The notes under the pieces are model-generated. The model saw nothing but the letters and a program-made list of their open reading frames with translations, was not told the DNA's origin and searched no databases. From NCBI RefSeq assembly GCF_026723825.1, contig NZ_CP113519.1, positions 4,092,001 through 4,156,000 of the forward strand: 64,000 bases of DNA. Direction: 5' to 3'. The translations under genes were made by a program, and so were the position numbers. This document shows, piece after piece, positions 41,700 to 51,071 of this stretch; position 1 is the stretch's first letter, and each line of letters begins with the position of its first letter. The stretch is from Pseudomonas sp. GOM7. Lineage in GTDB: Bacteria; Pseudomonadota; Gammaproteobacteria; Pseudomonadales; Pseudomonadaceae.

Positions 41700-43574
41700 T
41701 TATTCCTCAATCTCGTTAAGGCTGCGACCCGCCAGGGCCGCCTTGACGGTGGCGTTCATCCGGCGCGCCGCGAAGGCATCGGTAATCTGACTCAGGCGCT
41801 TGGCCTGCTGCTCGATGGCCTGCACGTCGGTGCCGGACACCTGCTCACGCAAAGCCTCCATCTGCGCCTCGATGGCCAGACGCTCCTCAGCCTCGAGCAG
41901 GCGCTCACCATCGGCATCCAACGCGGCCTGCACGGCTTCGAGCAGACGCTCGGCATCCACCTGCTGCTCACGCAGGGCGCGGGCGGCCTTGTCGCCACCG
42001 GCATGCTGGAAGGAGTCCTGCAGCATGCGGGCAATCTCGCCATCGGTCAGGCCATAGGAAGGCTTGACCTGAATGCTCGCCTCGACGCCGGAGGCCAGCT
42101 CACGGGCAGCGACGCTGAGCAGACCATCGGCATCGACCTGGAAGGTCACACGGATCTTCGCGGCCCCCGCCACCATCGGCGGAATGCCACGCAACTCGAA
42201 GCGCGCCAAGGAACGGCAGCCGCTGATCAGTTCGCGCTCGCCCTGCAGGACGTGAATCATCATGGCCGTCTGGCCATCCTTGTAGGTGGTGAAGTCCTGG
42301 GCACGGGCCACGGGGATGGTGGTGTTGCGCGGAATCACCTTCTCCATCAGCCCACCCATGGTTTCCAGGCCGAGCGACAGCGGGATGACATCGAGCAACA
42401 ACAGCTCTTCACCATCACCGCGCTTGTTGCCCGCCAAGGTATCGGCCTGGATCGCGGCGCCGATGGCCACCACCTGATCCGGGTCGATATTGGTCAGTGG
42501 CTCGCGCCCGAACAGCTCGCCCACTACCTGACGCACACGCGGTACACGGGTGGAACCGCCCACCATGACCACGGCACTGACTTCTTCCAGCTCGACGGAC
42601 GAATCCCGCACGGCACGCCGGCAAGCCTTGAGGCTGCGCGCCAGCATCGGCTCGATCAGGCTCTCGAAATGCTCGCGCGACAGGCTGCCACGCCAGTCGC
42701 CGTAAACGACCTCAACCTGCGCCTGCTCGGTCAGTGCTTCCTTCGCCGTACAGGCAGCCTGCAGCAGCCTGCGCTGGGCAGCCGGATCAAGGTCATGGGA
42801 CAGCCCGGCCTCCTCGATGATCCAGTCCGCCACGGCGTGATCGAAATCGTCCCCCCCCAGCGCACTGTCGCCACCCGTGGCGAGCACCTCGAATACCCCG
42901 CCACTCAGGCGCAGGATGGAGATGTCGAAGGTGCCGCCGCCCAGGTCATAGATGGCCACCACGCCCTCAGCCTTCTGATCCAGGCCGTAGGCCACGGCGG
43001 CAGCCGTCGGCTCGTTGAGCAGGCGCAGCACATTGAGGCCGGCCAGACGCGCGGCATCCTTGGTGGCCTGCCGCTGCGCGTCGTCGAAGTAGGCCGGCAC
43101 GGTGATCACCGCACCCACCAGCTCACCACCCAGGGCCTGCTCGGCGCGCAGGCGCAGCGTCTTGAGAATTTCGGCGGAAATTTCTACCGGGCTCTTCGCT
43201 CCCTGCACCGTTTCGATGAAGGGCATGTGCGATTCGCCGGCACTGAAACGGTAGGGCAACTGCTCGCCCAACTGATGGACATCGGCGAGACCACGCCCCA
43301 TCAGGCGCTTGACCGAGACCACGGTATTGAAGGGATCCTGCGCGGCGGCGGACTTGGCCGCTTCGCCCACCTCGATGGCGCCGTCGGCGCCGTCGAGGTA
43401 GCGCACGGCCGAAGGCAGGATGACCGCCCCTGCGGCATCGGCCAGGGGCTCGGCCAGACCACTGCGTACGGCGGCGACCAGAGAATTGGTGGTACCCAGG
43501 TCAATGCCCACCGCCAGCCGACGCTGATGGGGTTGCGGGCTCTGTCCTGGCTCAGCGATCTGCAATAAGGCCAT
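41700..43574 (-). CDS. hscA: Fe-S protein assembly chaperone HscA
   Basis: A 624-residue specialised Hsp70 that releases clusters from IscU. The ATPase domain has VGIDLGTTNSLVAAV, AVITVPAYFDDAQRQATKDA, IYDLGGGTFDISILRL and VVMVGGSTRVPRVRQVVGE. The substrate-binding domain begins near residue 390 (LLLDVIPLSLGLETMGGLME). It starts MALLQIAEPGQ, slightly longer at the N-terminus than enteric HscA. HscB is its J-protein partner, encoded just upstream. Confidence 0.96.
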   Translation of the reverse strand: MALLQIAEPGQSPQPHQRRLAVGIDLGTTNSLVAAVRSGLAEPLADAAGAVILPSAVRYLDGADGAIEVGEAAKSAAAQDPFNTVVSVKRLMGRGLADVHQLGEQLPYRFSAGESHMPFIETVQGAKSPVEISAEILKTLRLRAEQALGGELVGAVITVPAYFDDAQRQATKDAARLAGLNVLRLLNEPTAAAVAYGLDQKAEGVVAIYDLGGGTFDISILRLSGGVFEVLATGGDSALGGDDFDHAVADWIIEEAGLSHDLDPAAQRRLLQAACTAKEALTEQAQVEVVYGDWRGSLSREHFESLIEPMLARSLKACRRAVRDSSVELEEVSAVVMVGGSTRVPRVRQVVGELFGREPLTNIDPDQVVAIGAAIQADTLAGNKRGDGEELLLLDVIPLSLGLETMGGLMEKVIPRNTTIPVARAQDFTTYKDGQTAMMIHVLQGERELISGCRSLARFELRGIPPMVAGAAKIRVTFQVDADGLLSVAARELASGVEASIQVKPSYGLTDGEIARMLQDSFQHAGGDKAARALREQQVDAERLLEAVQAALDADGERLLEAEERLAIEAQMEALREQVSGTDVQAIEQQAKRLSQITDAFAARRMNATVKAALAGRSLNEIEE

Positions 43575-43619
43575 GGTCGTTGTGAAATCATCGGGCAGGC
43601 TGCCAAGGCAACCTACAGG

Positions 43620-44141
43620 TTAATCGTCGAGGCGCTCTTCCAGCTGGCGCACTTCATGAGACAGCTTGTCGAGGAACTGCATGCGGCGCATCAGGCGTTC
43701 AGCTTCCTCGCGCTGGGTATCGTCGTCCCAGCAAGCGGCGAAGCGCTCGGCCAGTTGTTCCTGGGCACTCTTGAGTCGACGCTTGAAAGGCGCAACGCCA
43801 TCGAGATCGGCTTCGTCCTGCAGCTCTTCCAGCTCTTCGCGCCACTGCATCTGCTGCAGGAGGAAGTCCGGATCCTGCACCGTGACCTCAAGCGGCACCT
43901 CGCCACCCTGCAGGCTCAGCAGATAGCGGGCGCGCTGCGATGGGCTCTTGAGCACCTGATAGGCCTCGTTGAGGCTGGCCGAGCGCTCCAGCGCCAGACG
44001 CTGCTCGCGCTCGTCGGCATCGGCGAAACGATCCGGGTGCACCTGGCGCGCCAACTCGCGGTAGCGAGCGCCTAGCTGATCGAGATCGATACGGAAGGTC
44101 GGCTGCAGCTCGAACAGAGCGAAATGACAGGGCTTACCCAC
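43620..44141 (-). CDS. hscB: Fe-S assembly co-chaperone HscB
   Basis: A 173-residue J-domain protein that delivers IscU to HscA. The J-domain HPD motif is in RELARQVHPDRFADADERE, and a C-terminal helical IscU-binding domain follows. The likely start is the GTG at 44141, giving GKPCHFALFELQP; GAGG lies 5 nt upstream, overlapping the end of iscA. The longer frame from 44186 overlaps iscA and lacks family similarity. Confidence 0.94.
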   Translation of the reverse strand: MGKPCHFALFELQPTFRIDLDQLGARYRELARQVHPDRFADADEREQRLALERSASLNEAYQVLKSPSQRARYLLSLQGGEVPLEVTVQDPDFLLQQMQWREELEELQDEADLDGVAPFKRRLKSAQEQLAERFAACWDDDTQREEAERLMRRMQFLDKLSHEVRQLEERLDD

Positions 44142-44148
44142 ATCGACC

Positions 44149-44472
44149 TCAGACGTTGAAGCTTTCGCCGCAGCCGCATTCGCCACGCACGTTGGGGTTG
44201 TTGAACTTGAAACCTTCGTTCAACCCTTCCTTGACGAAATCCAGCTCGGTGCCGTCGAGATAGACCAGGCTCTTGGGATCGATGATCACCTTGACGCCAT
44301 GGTTCTCGAACACCTGATCCTCGGCCGCCAGCTCATCGACGAACTCGAGCACGTAGGCCAGGCCGGAACAACCCGTGGTGCGAACACCGAGGCGAATGCC
44401 TTCACCCTTGCCACGTCCCTCGAGGGAACGCTGCACATGGCGAGCGGCAGCTTCAGTCATGGTGATGGCCAT
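44149..44472 (-). CDS. iscA: Iron-sulfur carrier protein IscA
   Basis: A 107-residue A-type carrier with the three conserved cysteines: one in RTTGCSGLAYVLEF and two in GECGCGESFNV at the C-terminus. It follows iscU by 13 nt. Confidence 0.97.
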   Translation of the reverse strand: MAITMTEAAARHVQRSLEGRGKGEGIRLGVRTTGCSGLAYVLEFVDELAAEDQVFENHGVKVIIDPKSLVYLDGTELDFVKEGLNEGFKFNNPNVRGECGCGESFNV

Positions 44473-44485
44473 TGCGTACCTCGTG

Positions 44486-44872
44486 TCAGAGCAAACCTTT
44501 CTTCTGCTTGTAGTCGCGCACGGCCGCCTTGATGGCGTCCTCGGCGAGTACCGAGCAGTGGATCTTCACCGGCGGCAGCGCCAGTTCTTCGGCGAGCTGG
44601 GTGTTCTTGATGCTCTCTGCCTCGTCCAGGGTCTTGCCCTTCATCCACTCGGTGGCGAGGGAGCTGGAGGCGATAGCCGAACCGCAGCCGTAGGTCTTGA
44701 ACTTGGCGTCTTCGATCACGCCGCTCTCGCTGACCTTGATCTGCAGACGCATCACGTCGCCACAGGCCGGCGCGCCGACCATGCCGGTACCGACATCGGG
44801 ATCCTCGGCATCGAGCTTGCCGACGTTGCGCGGGTTTTCGTAGTGGTCGATGACCTTGTCACTGTATGCCAT
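44486..44872 (-). CDS. iscU: Fe-S cluster scaffold IscU
   Basis: A 128-residue scaffold on which [2Fe-2S] clusters are built. Ligands are in GAPACGDVMRLQ, KTYGCGSAIASSSLATEW and KIHCSVLAEDAIKAA. The HscA recognition motif LPPVK precedes the last Cys. Confidence 0.97.
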   Translation of the reverse strand: MAYSDKVIDHYENPRNVGKLDAEDPDVGTGMVGAPACGDVMRLQIKVSESGVIEDAKFKTYGCGSAIASSSLATEWMKGKTLDEAESIKNTQLAEELALPPVKIHCSVLAEDAIKAAVRDYKQKKGLL

Positions 44873-44945
44873 GTCGTACTTCCTCTCTCATCAGGTGCCG
44901 CTCTTCAGGCAGGCCGCCCATCGAGCGATCCGCCTCGGCAGCTTT

Positions 44946-46160
44946 TCAGTGTGCTGCCCATTCCACGCTGGAAAGGTCGACACCTTCTTTGAACATATCC
45001 CACAGGGGCGACAGCTCGCGCAGCTTGTCCACGGCCTCGCGCACCTTGGCGGCGGCGTAGTCGACCTCTTCTTCGCTGGTGAAACGGCCGAAGGTGAAGC
45101 GGATCGAACTGTGCGCCAGCTCGTCGTTACGACCCAGGGCACGCAGCACGTAGGACGGCTCCAGCGAAGCCGAGGTGCAGGCCGAACCGGACGATACGGC
45201 GAGATCCTTGAGCGCCATGATCAGCGACTCACCCTCGACGTAGTTGAAGCTCAGATTCAGGTTATGCGGTACACGAGCGGTCAGACTGCCGTTGACATAG
45301 AGTTCTTCCATGCCTTCGAGCTGACGGTAGAAACGGTCACGCAGGGCCGTGATGCGCTGGTTTTCCGCGGCCATTTCTTCCTTGGCGATACGGAAGGCCT
45401 CGCCCATGCCGACACACTGGTGCGTGGCCAGGGTACCCGAACGCATGCCGCGCTCGTGACCACCGCCGTGGGTCTGCGCTTCCAGACGCACACGCGGCTT
45501 GCGGCGCACGTACAGGGCACCGACGCCTTTGGGGCCGTAGGTCTTGTGTGCGGAGAAGGACATCAGATCGACCTTCATCTTTTCCAGATCGATCTCCACC
45601 TTGCCGGTGGACTGGGCGGCATCAACGTGCAACAGCACGCCACGGGAGCGAGTCAGCTCGCCGATGGCGGTGATGTCGTTGATGGTGCCGATTTCGTTGT
45701 TGACGTGCATGAGCGACACCAGCACGGTGTCCTCGCGCAGCGCTGCTTCGACCATCGCCGGAGTGATCAGGCCGTCTTCGCCCGGCTCCAGATAGGTGAC
45801 CTCGAAGCCTTCGCGCTCGAGCTGGCGGGTGGTGTCCAGCACCGCCTTGTGCTCGATCTTCGAGGTGATGATGTGCTTGCCCTTGCTGGCATAGAAATGC
45901 GCGACACCCTTGATGGCCAGGTTGTCGGACTCGGTGGCACCACTGGTCCAGACGATTTCGCGCGGGTCGGCATTGACCAGCTCGGCGACCTGACGACGGG
46001 CGTTTTCCACCGCCTCCTCGGCCTTCCAGCCGAAGACGTGGGAGCGCGAAGCCGGGTTGCCGAAGTTACCGTCGACCAACAGACACTCGCTCATCTTCTG
46101 CGCCACGCGCGGGTCGACCGGCGTGGTAGCGGAATAATCGAGATAGATCGGTAATTTCAT
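44946..46160 (-). CDS. iscS: Cysteine desulfurase IscS
   Basis: A 404-residue PLP enzyme that supplies sulfur for Fe-S clusters and tRNA thiolation. Motifs are the start MKLPIYLDYSATTPVDPRVA, FTSGATESDN-like VWTSGATESDNLAIKGVAHF, the PLP Lys in SFSAHKTYGPKGVGALYVRR, and the persulfide Cys in VSSGSACTSASLEPSYVL. The ATG at 46160 fits the family; the 46193 extension overlaps iscR. Confidence 0.97.
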   Translation of the reverse strand: MKLPIYLDYSATTPVDPRVAQKMSECLLVDGNFGNPASRSHVFGWKAEEAVENARRQVAELVNADPREIVWTSGATESDNLAIKGVAHFYASKGKHIITSKIEHKAVLDTTRQLEREGFEVTYLEPGEDGLITPAMVEAALREDTVLVSLMHVNNEIGTINDITAIGELTRSRGVLLHVDAAQSTGKVEIDLEKMKVDLMSFSAHKTYGPKGVGALYVRRKPRVRLEAQTHGGGHERGMRSGTLATHQCVGMGEAFRIAKEEMAAENQRITALRDRFYRQLEGMEELYVNGSLTARVPHNLNLSFNYVEGESLIMALKDLAVSSGSACTSASLEPSYVLRALGRNDELAHSSIRFTFGRFTSEEEVDYAAAKVREAVDKLRELSPLWDMFKEGVDLSSVEWAAH

Positions 46161-46189
46161 TGCGTTTCTCCTATCAGGCAACGCCCTGC

Positions 46190-46687
46190 TCACTCGATGG
46201 CGGACGCTTCAATCTTATCCAGATCCAGACGCGGGGCTCTGCCAGTGCAGCGACGCTGATCCTGGCGCAACGCGACTTCCTGCACCTCATGACGCGCAAC
46301 CAGATCGGCCAGGCTGATGCCACTGAGGAACTCATGAATCTGCTGGCTGAGGTCACACCACAGGTGGTGGGTCAGGCAGGTGTCACCGGAATGGCAATCG
46401 CCCTGCCCTTGGCAGCGCGTGGCATCGACCGACTCGTTGACCGCATCGATCACCTGCGCAACCTGAATGCTGCGCATCTCGCGCGATAGCTGGTAACCAC
46501 CGCCCGGACCACGCACGCTGGAAACCAGACTGCTGCGGCGCAACCTGGCGAACAACTGCTCCAAGTAGGACAGGGAGATACCTTGACGCTCGGAAATATC
46601 AGCGAGAGAGACGGGCCCATGCTGCGCGTGCAGCGCCAGGTCGAGCATGGCGGTAACGGCGTAACGGCCTTTGGTGGTCAGTCGCAT
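46190..46687 (-). CDS. iscR: Fe-S cluster-responsive regulator IscR
   Basis: A 165-residue Rrf2-family winged-helix protein that represses the isc operon when holding a [2Fe-2S] cluster. The start MRLTTKGRYAVTAMLDLALH and the recognition helix ISLSYLEQLFARLRRSSLVS are diagnostic. Cluster ligands are three Cys in RCQGQGDCHSGDTCLTHHLW followed by a His. It is the first gene of the operon, with candidate IscR sites in its promoter. Confidence 0.96.
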   Translation of the reverse strand: MRLTTKGRYAVTAMLDLALHAQHGPVSLADISERQGISLSYLEQLFARLRRSSLVSSVRGPGGGYQLSREMRSIQVAQVIDAVNESVDATRCQGQGDCHSGDTCLTHHLWCDLSQQIHEFLSGISLADLVARHEVQEVALRQDQRRCTGRAPRLDLDKIEASAIE

Positions 46688-46720
46688 GGCTCTCTACCAC
46701 GATTCACTTGAATGGTGGCG

Positions 46721-46754
46721 AGTATGCGCTTTTCCGAGTATTTAAGTCAACTAT
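46721..46754 (-). promoter_or_regulatory. isc operon promoter with a candidate IscR type 1 site
   Basis: On the minus strand, TTGACT (46745-46750) lies 18 nt from CATACT (46721-46726), about 35 bp ahead of iscR. Overlapping the -35 (46730-46754) is ATAGTTGACT-TAAAT-ACTCGGAAAA. It fits the type 1 IscR consensus well in its left half and partly in its right. A second weaker candidate lies at about 46757-46780. This arrangement gives autoregulation. Confidence 0.65.
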
Positions 46755-46826
46755 AAGACCTATCAATTTACTCGGATTTGACTGACAGAAGAGGCGGCAT
46801 GATAGCAGAGGCCGCCCCGACACGCA

Positions 46827-47615
46827 TCAGGCTGCCGGCTTGTCGTCCGCCCGCTGCTGATCCTTGCAGACCCCGGCGAAATCCTCGTCGCGCAACACCG
46901 GCAGATCCTTGGCGCAGTAGTCGCTACCCAGCGCGGTCAAGGCCTTGCACATGCCCTCCAGACGGCCATCGACGGCATGCAGGTGATCGAGCAACTGGCC
47001 AATGGCACGCGCCACAGGGTCGGGCATGTCCTGACCGACGCCATAGGCATCGAAGCCGATCTTCTCGGCCATGGCCTGACGCTTGGCTTCCTGCTCGTCA
47101 TCGGACTTGACGATGATCTTGCCGGGAATGCCGACCGCCGTGGCGCCAGCCGGCACCGCCTTGGTCACCACGGCGTTGGAACCGATCTTGGCCCCGGCAC
47201 CGACGGTGAACGGGCCGAGCACCTTGGCCCCGGCACCGACCACCACGCCATCTTCCAGCGTGGGATGGCGCTTGCCCTTGTTCCAACTGGTGCCGCCCAA
47301 GGTCACGCCCTGATAGAGCGTCACGTCGTTGCCGATCTCGGCGGTCTCGCCGATGACGATACCCATGCCGTGGTCGATGAAGAAACGCCGCCCTATCCTG
47401 GCGCCCGGATGGATCTCGATGCCGGTCATCCAGCGACCGAAGTTGGACACCACGCGCGCCAGCCACTTCCAGCCCGACGTCCACAGGGCGTGAGCAATGC
47501 GATGCAGCCATACGGCGTGCAAGCCGGGATAGCAGGTGACCACCTCGAAGGCATTACGTGCCGCCGGATCCCGATGGAATACGCTCTGAATGTCTTCCCG
47601 CATGCGCTCAAACAT
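46827..47615 (-). CDS. cysE: Serine O-acetyltransferase
   Basis: A 262-residue CysE that acetylates serine for cysteine synthesis. The left-handed beta-helix hexapeptide repeats include IGRRFFIDHGMGIVIGETAE and GVVVGAGAKVLGPFTVGAGA. The active-site His is in DHGMG. Its start overlaps the trmJ stop by 8 nt, so the two are co-transcribed. It lies upstream of the isc operon that uses cysteine as sulfur source. Confidence 0.95.
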   Translation of the reverse strand: MFERMREDIQSVFHRDPAARNAFEVVTCYPGLHAVWLHRIAHALWTSGWKWLARVVSNFGRWMTGIEIHPGARIGRRFFIDHGMGIVIGETAEIGNDVTLYQGVTLGGTSWNKGKRHPTLEDGVVVGAGAKVLGPFTVGAGAKIGSNAVVTKAVPAGATAVGIPGKIIVKSDDEQEAKRQAMAEKIGFDAYGVGQDMPDPVARAIGQLLDHLHAVDGRLEGMCKALTALGSDYCAKDLPVLRDEDFAGVCKDQQRADDKPAA

Positions 47616-48387
47616 CTATCTTTCCCCGCTTGTGATGCTCCCCGCGCGCCGCCTTCTCGGTTTCGGTCAGGATGCCGCGCAGAATATTCATTTCCAGCTT
47701 GCTCACATCACTGCGCCCGTACAGGCGACGCAGACGGCTCATCAGGTGCCGCGGTTTCTCCGGATCGAGAAAACCGATGGTCACCAGCGTACGCTCCAGG
47801 TGCCCGTAGAAGGACTCCAGCTCATCGGCCGTGGCCAACTGGGTATTGAGCATGGCCGTGGTTTCCAGCTTGGCCACCTTGGTCGGCAACTGCTCGGCCG
47901 CCAGCCAGGCCATGCGCACTTCGTAGCTCAACACCTGCACCGCTGCCGCCAGATTGAGCGAACTGAATTCAGGATTCGATGGAATGTGCACGTGATACTG
48001 ACATCGCTGCAGCTCTTCATTGGTCAGGCCGGCATATTCACGACCGAACACCAATGCCACTTCGCCACCGCCAGCGGCCTGCTCGCAACTGGTCACACCG
48101 CACTCGCGCGGATCGAGCATAGGCCAGGGGATACGCCGATCCCGAGCACTGGTACCGATCACCAGGGTGCAGCCCACCAGGGCCTCTTCCAGGGTGCCGA
48201 CCACCTGCGCGGCATCGAGGATATCGGTGGCACCCGAGGCACGCGCCACGGCGTCGCTACTAGGAAAATCTTCCGGCGCCACCAGCACCAGCCGCGAAAG
48301 GCCCATGTTCTTCATTGCCCGCGCCGCACCGCCGATGTTACCCGGATGACTGGTACCGACCAGCACAACACGAATTCTTTCCAGCAA
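47608..48387 (-). CDS. trmJ: tRNA (cytidine/uridine-32-2'-O)-methyltransferase TrmJ
   Basis: A 259-residue SPOUT methyltransferase that modifies position 32 of tRNA. The knot motifs are HPGNIGGAARAMKNMGLSRL, VALVFGREYAGLTNEELQ, and IPSNPEFSSLNLAAAVQVLS. I place the start at the TTG at 48387, which yields MLERIRVVLV as in relatives. A GTG at 48402 in the same frame is an alternative; neither has a strong ribosome-binding site. Confidence 0.9.
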   Translation of the reverse strand: MLERIRVVLVGTSHPGNIGGAARAMKNMGLSRLVLVAPEDFPSSDAVARASGATDILDAAQVVGTLEEALVGCTLVIGTSARDRRIPWPMLDPRECGVTSCEQAAGGGEVALVFGREYAGLTNEELQRCQYHVHIPSNPEFSSLNLAAAVQVLSYEVRMAWLAAEQLPTKVAKLETTAMLNTQLATADELESFYGHLERTLVTIGFLDPEKPRHLMSRLRRLYGRSDVSKLEMNILRGILTETEKAARGEHHKRGKIDV

Positions 48388-48567
48388 GGCCAAACCATCC
48401 ACGCAAGCAAAAGGGCCACCGATCTTACCGAAGCCACACAGTCATTACCATGCAGCGGCACCTCATGCAGGCCAGCGACATGATGACCGGACTGCGGCCG
48501 ACGCTTCATCGGCCACGCTTTTCTGCTAACATGGCCGGCTTTCTTTAACGCCCCAGGTGAACCTCCC

Positions 48568-49383
48568 ATGCAGCCCATGCTGAATATCGCCCTGCGCGCC
48601 GCCCGCAGCGCCGGTGAAATGATCTTTCGCTCCATTGAGCGCCTGGATGTCATCTCGGTCGACGAGAAGGATGCCAAGGACTACGTCACCGAAGTCGACA
48701 AGGCCGCCGAACTGATGATCGTCCAGGCCATTCGCAAGGCCTACCCGACCCACGGTTTCCTGGGCGAGGAAGGCGGCGTGCTGGAAGGCAGCGGCGAAGG
48801 CGCCGATTATCAGTGGATCATCGACCCGCTGGATGGCACCACCAACTTCGTCCGCGGCGTACCGCACTTCGCCATCAGCATCGCCTGCAAATACCGTGGG
48901 CGCCTCGAGCACGCCATCGTCCTCGACCCGGTGCGCCAGGAAGAATTCACCGCCAGCCGCGGCCGTGGCGCCGCCCTCAATGGCCGCCGCCTGCGTGTGA
49001 GCAGCCGCAAGAGCCTCGATGGCGCCCTGTTGGGTACCGGCTTTCCGTTCCGTGACGGCCAGCTCGACCACCTGGAAAACTACCTGGGCATGTTCCGCAG
49101 CCTGACCGGCCAGACCGCTGGCATCCGCCGTGCCGGCGCCGCCAGCCTGGATTTGGCCTACGTCGCTGCCGGCCGCTTCGATGCCTTCTGGGAGTTCGGC
49201 CTGTCGGAGTGGGACATGGCCGCAGGCGCCCTGCTGATCCAGGAAGCCGGCGGCCTGGTGAGCGACTTCACCGGCGGCCACGAATTCCTCGAAAAGGGCC
49301 AGATCGTCGCCGGCAATACCAAGTGCTTCAAGGCCGTGCTGACCGCGATCCAACCGCACCTGGCGCCCTCGATGAAGCGCTGA
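48568..49383 (+). CDS. suhB: Inositol-1-monophosphatase SuhB
   Basis: A 271-residue Mg-dependent phosphatase also known as an rRNA transcription antitermination factor. Metal-binding motifs are GEEGG (FLGEEGGVLEGSGEG), WIIDPLDGTTNFVRGVPHFA and the C-terminal WDMAAGALLIQEAGG. It is divergent from trmJ across 180 bp, with a possible -10 (TAACAT) near 48530. Confidence 0.95.
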   Translation: MQPMLNIALRAARSAGEMIFRSIERLDVISVDEKDAKDYVTEVDKAAELMIVQAIRKAYPTHGFLGEEGGVLEGSGEGADYQWIIDPLDGTTNFVRGVPHFAISIACKYRGRLEHAIVLDPVRQEEFTASRGRGAALNGRRLRVSSRKSLDGALLGTGFPFRDGQLDHLENYLGMFRSLTGQTAGIRRAGAASLDLAYVAAGRFDAFWEFGLSEWDMAAGALLIQEAGGLVSDFTGGHEFLEKGQIVAGNTKCFKAVLTAIQPHLAPSMKR

Positions 49384-49411
49384 CGCTGCCCGAACCCGAT
49401 ACAACGCCAAT

Positions 49412-49437
49412 AAAAAACGCCCCGAAGGGCGTTTTTT
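49412..49437. terminator. Bidirectional terminator after suhB
   Basis: AAAAAACGCCC, loop CGAA, GGGCGTTTTTT: an 11-bp stem between convergent suhB and the glycine-zipper gene. Confidence 0.9.
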
Positions 49438-49449
49438 ATTGCAGTGAAC

Positions 49450-49992
49450 TCATTGCGCCTGCTGCACCAGCACCAGTTCACCTTGTTTGTTGACCGGAAT
49501 CTGGCTGCCGGGGTCGCGATCCATGCGCACGTTGCCGACCTTCTCACCCAGTTGATACTTCACGTCATAGCCGACCACTTTCTCGCTGGTGTCGGTAACC
49601 GTGTTGCAGCGGGTTTCCGTGGTGGTATAGGTGTCACGGGCCTGCATGCCTTCCTGAACCTTGTTGCCGGCATAACCACCACCGATGGCACCGGCCACGG
49701 TGGCGATTTTCTTGCCGTTACCACCACCGATCTGATTACCCAGCAGGCCACCGGCAATGGCGCCGATCGCCGTACCGGCGATCTGGTGTTGATCCTGCAC
49801 CGGACGCTGTCGCGTCACGGTGACGTCTTTGCACACCTCGCGCGGGGTCTTGATGGTTTCCTTGACTGGCGTGACCGCCAGCACCTCCGCATAGGACGGA
49901 CCACGATCCACCAGGCTGTAAGTGGCAACCGCCCCACCCGCCGTCACACCCACAGCGCCCAGTACGGCACCTACCAACATCGACTTGTTCAT
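49450..49992 (-). CDS. Glycine-zipper 2TM-domain protein (SlyB/17-kDa antigen-like)
   Basis: A 180-residue envelope protein. The N-terminus MNKSMLVGAVLGAVGVTAGG is an uncleaved anchor or signal peptide without a lipobox Cys. A glycine-zipper segment (GTAIGAIAGGLLGNQIGGGN and VAGAIGGGYAGNKVQEGMQ) spans about residues 73-118. A C-terminal beta domain contains YDVKYQLGEKVGNVRMDRDP. GGAGA precedes the ATG. Proteins of this type stabilise the cell envelope; the precise role is not known. Confidence 0.85.
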   Translation of the reverse strand: MNKSMLVGAVLGAVGVTAGGAVATYSLVDRGPSYAEVLAVTPVKETIKTPREVCKDVTVTRQRPVQDQHQIAGTAIGAIAGGLLGNQIGGGNGKKIATVAGAIGGGYAGNKVQEGMQARDTYTTTETRCNTVTDTSEKVVGYDVKYQLGEKVGNVRMDRDPGSQIPVNKQGELVLVQQAQ

Positions 49993-50045
49993 GGTTATTG
50001 TCTCCTCGCACGGCGCGGCGCGCCCTTCTCCCTGCCTAGGACAGC

Positions 50046-50081
50046 CGAAGGCCGCGACAAGTTCGACTTGCCGCGGCCTTC
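50046..50081. repeat. Long GC-rich inverted repeat upstream of the glycine-zipper gene
   Basis: CGAAGGCCGCG and CGCGGCCTTCG are the outer arms, with ACAAG/CTTG partial pairing inside. It lies just past the secF stop without a U-run. It may limit read-through from secF. Confidence 0.45.
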
Positions 50082-50146
50082 GTCAGGTTTCATGAACTGC
50101 ATCACATCACCTGAGCCCCTCTTTCGAGCGCCAGGTGATACAGGTC

Positions 50147-51061
50147 TCAGGGCCGTCCGTCGTCAGCCTCGACCTCGACCGCAGGCGGGATCAGATCTTC
50201 CACGGTCAGCTTCAGCCACACCAGCACCACAGCCCCGATGTACACCGAGGAGTAGGTGCCGACCACCACACCGATCAGCAGCGTCAGAGCAAAGCCTGCC
50301 AGCGCGTCGCCACCGAAGAACAGCAGCGCCAGCAGGGCCAGGGCTGTGGACAGCGACGTGGCGATGGTACGCAGCAGGGTCTGAGTGACCGAGATATCGA
50401 TGTTCTCGATCAGCGACGCCTTGCGCAGCATGCGGAAGTTCTCGCGGATACGGTCGTAGATGATGATGGTGTCGTTGAGCGAGTAACCGATCATCGCCAG
50501 CACCGCGGCCAGCACCGTCAGGTCGAAGGGCACCCGGAAGAAGGCCAGCACACCCAGAGTGATGATGACGTCATGCACCAGCGAGGCGATGGCGCCCATG
50601 CCGAACTTCCACTGGAAGCGGAAGGCCAGGTACAACAGCACACCACCCAGCGCCAGAAGCATGGCGATACCACCCTTGTCGCGCAGCTCTTCGCCGACCT
50701 GCGGGCCGACGAACTCGACCCGCTTGACCTCGAACTTGGCACTGCCAGCCGTGCGCAACGCCTCGGCGACGCGCTTGCCAAGATCGACCTCGTCACCAGC
50801 CAGGCGCACCAGCACGTCGGTGCTGGCACCGAAGTTCTGCACGATGGCATCGGCATAACCGGCCTGGCCCAGCTCGGCCTTGATGTTATCCAGGTTGGCC
50901 GCCTGCTCGTACTGCAGTTCGATCAGCGTACCGCCGGTGAAATCCAGGCCGAAGTTGAGGCCCTTGGCGAACAGCGCGCCCAGGCCGATCAGCGTCAGCA
51001 CGACCGTAATGGAAAAGGCGATGTTGCGCACCGCCATGAAACGAATGGTTGACTTGATCAT
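50147..51061 (-). CDS. secF: Protein translocase subunit SecF
   Basis: A 304-residue RND-family inner-membrane protein that works with SecD to complete protein export using the proton-motive force. It has six membrane helices. The D1-like motif is FGLDFTGGTLIELQYEQAAN, and the conserved VLAMIGYSLNDTIIIYDRIR and ENIDISVTQTLLRTIATSLS follow. The ATG at 51061 (MIKSTIRFMAVR) begins 10 nt after the secD stop. Confidence 0.97.
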   Translation of the reverse strand: MIKSTIRFMAVRNIAFSITVVLTLIGLGALFAKGLNFGLDFTGGTLIELQYEQAANLDNIKAELGQAGYADAIVQNFGASTDVLVRLAGDEVDLGKRVAEALRTAGSAKFEVKRVEFVGPQVGEELRDKGGIAMLLALGGVLLYLAFRFQWKFGMGAIASLVHDVIITLGVLAFFRVPFDLTVLAAVLAMIGYSLNDTIIIYDRIRENFRMLRKASLIENIDISVTQTLLRTIATSLSTALALLALLFFGGDALAGFALTLLIGVVVGTYSSVYIGAVVLVWLKLTVEDLIPPAVEVEADDGRP

Positions 51062-51071
51062 GGCTGGCCCC

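Noticed and set aside
41532..43568. 678-codon plus-strand frame opposite hscA
   Set aside because: Mirror of hscA codons. No recognisable domain or ribosome-binding site.
46757..46780. Second IscR-like site upstream of iscR
   Set aside because: Only a loose match (CCGAGTAAATTGATAGG on the minus strand). It is mentioned with the promoter entry but too weak to list as a separate site.
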